A stretch of 7,941 nucleotides of DNA, from the NCBI GenBank assembly GCA_948875265.1, contig CAQRYF010000066.1, positions 1-7,941 of the forward strand, given 5' to 3'. The position numbers and the translations under genes were made by a program. The DNA comes from an uncultured Clostridia bacterium. Its GTDB lineage: Bacteria; Bacillota; Clostridia; TANB77; CAG-508. The notes beneath the pieces are model-generated. The model made no database searches. It saw only the letters and a program-made list of their open reading frames with translations, and was not told where the DNA came from. Positions 6,880-7,941 of this stretch are shown piece by piece (positions within the stretch are counted from its first letter, which is position 1; the number at the start of each line of letters is the position of its first letter).

Positions 6880-7863
6880 ATGATAAAAAGAGAAGATAAT
6901 CCTGATTTTCTAAATTCTTTTTTAGATTATTCTACTACAATTTTAAATAAATCTCCTAATAGTGTTAAAGAGTATAATTATGATTTAGCAACTTTTCTTA
7001 GATTTATAAAATTACATTTTAAAATGACAGATGAAAAAGAATTTAAAAATATTATAATAAATGACATATCAATTAATACAATTAAAAAAATTAAATTAGA
7101 AGATATCCATGCTTTTTTAGCATATCTTACTAATGAGAATCATAGCAAAGCTGCAACTAGAGCTAGAAAAGTTTCTAGTATTAGAATATTTTTTAATTAC
7201 TTAAGTCAAAAAGCTAATTTAATAGAAATAAATCCTGCTCAAAATCTAGAAACACCTAAGCTTGATAAAAGATTACCTAAATATCTTTCTTTAGATGATA
7301 GTAAAAAATTGTTGGATGTAGCTTCAAATGAAGATAATAGGAACTGTGAAAGAGATTTTGCAATTATAACTTTATTTCTAAATTGCGGCATGCGTCTTTC
7401 TGAATTAGTTGGAATTAATATAAACGATATAGATTTTGATGAATGCAAAATGAATGTTATTGGTAAAGGTAATAAAGAAAGAACTATCTATTTAAATAAA
7501 GCATGTATGAGAGCTATATCAGAATATCTAAATGTCCGCCCAAAAGAAGGGATAAAACGTGACAACAAGCATTCTGAAAAAGCATTATTCTTAAGCGAAA
7601 GACGTGAAAGGATTAGCAACAGAACTGTACAGCATATTGTCAATAAAGAATTACAACAAGCGGGATTAGATACAAGAAAATATTCTGTACATAAATTACG
7701 TCATACTGCTGCTACTTTAATGTACCAATATGGAAATGTTGATATAAGGGCCCTACAAGAATTATTAGGACATGAAAGTATTTCGACCACAGAAATTTAT
7801 ACTCATGTTAATAATGAGCAAATTAGGAATGCTGTTGAAAGTAATCCTTTAGCTAATATATAA
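6880..7863 (+). CDS. Tyrosine recombinase of the XerC/XerD type
   Basis: A 327-residue site-specific recombinase. The N-terminal SAM-like DNA-binding domain spans about residues 8-120; the catalytic domain runs from about 138 to the end. All active-site residues are present: R172 (CGMRLSEL), K196 (GKGNKER), H271 and R274 (HKLRH), H298 (LGHES) and the nucleophile Y307 (EIYTH). It is about 30 residues longer than a typical XerC/XerD. The extra length lies in an insert near residues 46-70 of the N-terminal domain, a form I recall from clostridial chromosomal recombinases. CGGAG (6866-6870) stands 9 bases before the ATG. It follows the GH30 gene by 19 bp, so it is likely co-transcribed. Chromosome dimer resolution at dif is the default guess; integration or inversion of a local element is an alternative. 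No convincing dif or att site is visible in the window. Confidence 0.93.
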   Translation: MIKREDNPDFLNSFLDYSTTILNKSPNSVKEYNYDLATFLRFIKLHFKMTDEKEFKNIIINDISINTIKKIKLEDIHAFLAYLTNENHSKAATRARKVSSIRIFFNYLSQKANLIEINPAQNLETPKLDKRLPKYLSLDDSKKLLDVASNEDNRNCERDFAIITLFLNCGMRLSELVGININDIDFDECKMNVIGKGNKERTIYLNKACMRAISEYLNVRPKEGIKRDNKHSEKALFLSERRERISNRTVQHIVNKELQQAGLDTRKYSVHKLRHTAATLMYQYGNVDIRALQELLGHESISTTEIYTHVNNEQIRNAVESNPLANI

Positions 7864-7886
7864 GTAAATAAAAAGCTACTACGAAT

Positions 7887-7941
7887 TGAAGTGCACCCCA
7901 AATGTTAGACAAAAATCTAACATTTGGAGGTGTATTTTTAA
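7887..7941 (+). mobile_element. Left end of an IS3-family (IS150-like) insertion sequence, cut by the window edge
   Basis: From 7887 the sequence TGAAGTGCACCCC followed by AAATGTTAGAC resembles, as I recall it, the terminal repeat of IS150 (TGTACTGCACCC... then TTGGAC), starting with the TG usual for IS3-family ends. A strong GGAGGTG (7926-7932) then sits about 8-10 bases before the last base, an A that would begin an ATG for the first transposase frame. The element lies 23 bp after the recombinase stop and points the same way. The transposase, the right end and the target duplication are outside the window, so the family call rests on terminal resemblance only. Confidence 0.6.
7892..7934 (+). 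promoter_or_regulatory. Hairpin that buries the ribosome binding site of the IS
   Basis: A 12-bp perfect stem pairs 7898-7909 with 7916-7927 around a 6-base loop (7910-7915). After a single bulged A (7928) it continues for about six more pairs, 7892-7897 with 7929-7934 (one of them G-U). The GGAGG of the presumed transposase gene (7926-7930) is inside the 3' arm. RNA entering from the recombinase gene would fold this way and hide the site, while a transcript starting within or after the left arm would not. No long T-run follows directly, so it is not a typical terminator. Confidence 0.6.

Noticed and set aside
7239..7448. 69-residue minus-strand open frame
   Set aside because: It is wholly inside the recombinase gene, antisense to its catalytic domain, with no family features.

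Overview
The window reads as a piece of chromosome from a very AT-rich Firmicute, most likely an anaerobic clostridium-like bacterium. Genes carry purine-rich Shine-Dalgarno sites, Trp is encoded by TGG with no in-frame TGA (so not a mollicute code), and the proteins resemble clostridial families. No phage module, CRISPR array, rRNA or tRNA is visible.

Left part, all read leftward (minus strand): a bifunctional class A penicillin-binding protein (about 5302/5362 to 2801), then 31 bp later the zinc oligopeptidase PepF (2769 to 1003), then an unrecognised 201-residue cysteine-containing protein (849 to 244). PBP and pepF look like one transcription unit. The small gene has its own good sigma-A-type promoter (933-961), a structured leader with repeats, and a strong two-way terminator after it (191-235). 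No terminator is visible after pepF, so read-through is possible.

Right part, read rightward: a divergent intergenic region (5363-5528) leads into a GH30-family glycosidase without signal peptide (5529-6860). A full-length Xer-type tyrosine recombinase follows 19 bp later (6880-7863), so the two probably share a transcript. The window ends in the first ~55 bases of what looks like an IS3-family (IS150-like) insertion sequence. Its end folds into a long hairpin that buries the ribosome binding site of a transposase gene starting at or just after the last base.

Functionally this is mostly housekeeping: cell-wall synthesis, peptide breakdown, sugar-conjugate hydrolysis and DNA recombination, plus one unknown small protein and one mobile element edge. 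I found no multi-gene defence or other new system. The items most worth a second look are the unknown Cys-rich protein with its repeat-flanked promoter, the cytosolic GH30/Xer pair, and the RBS-hiding hairpin of the IS.
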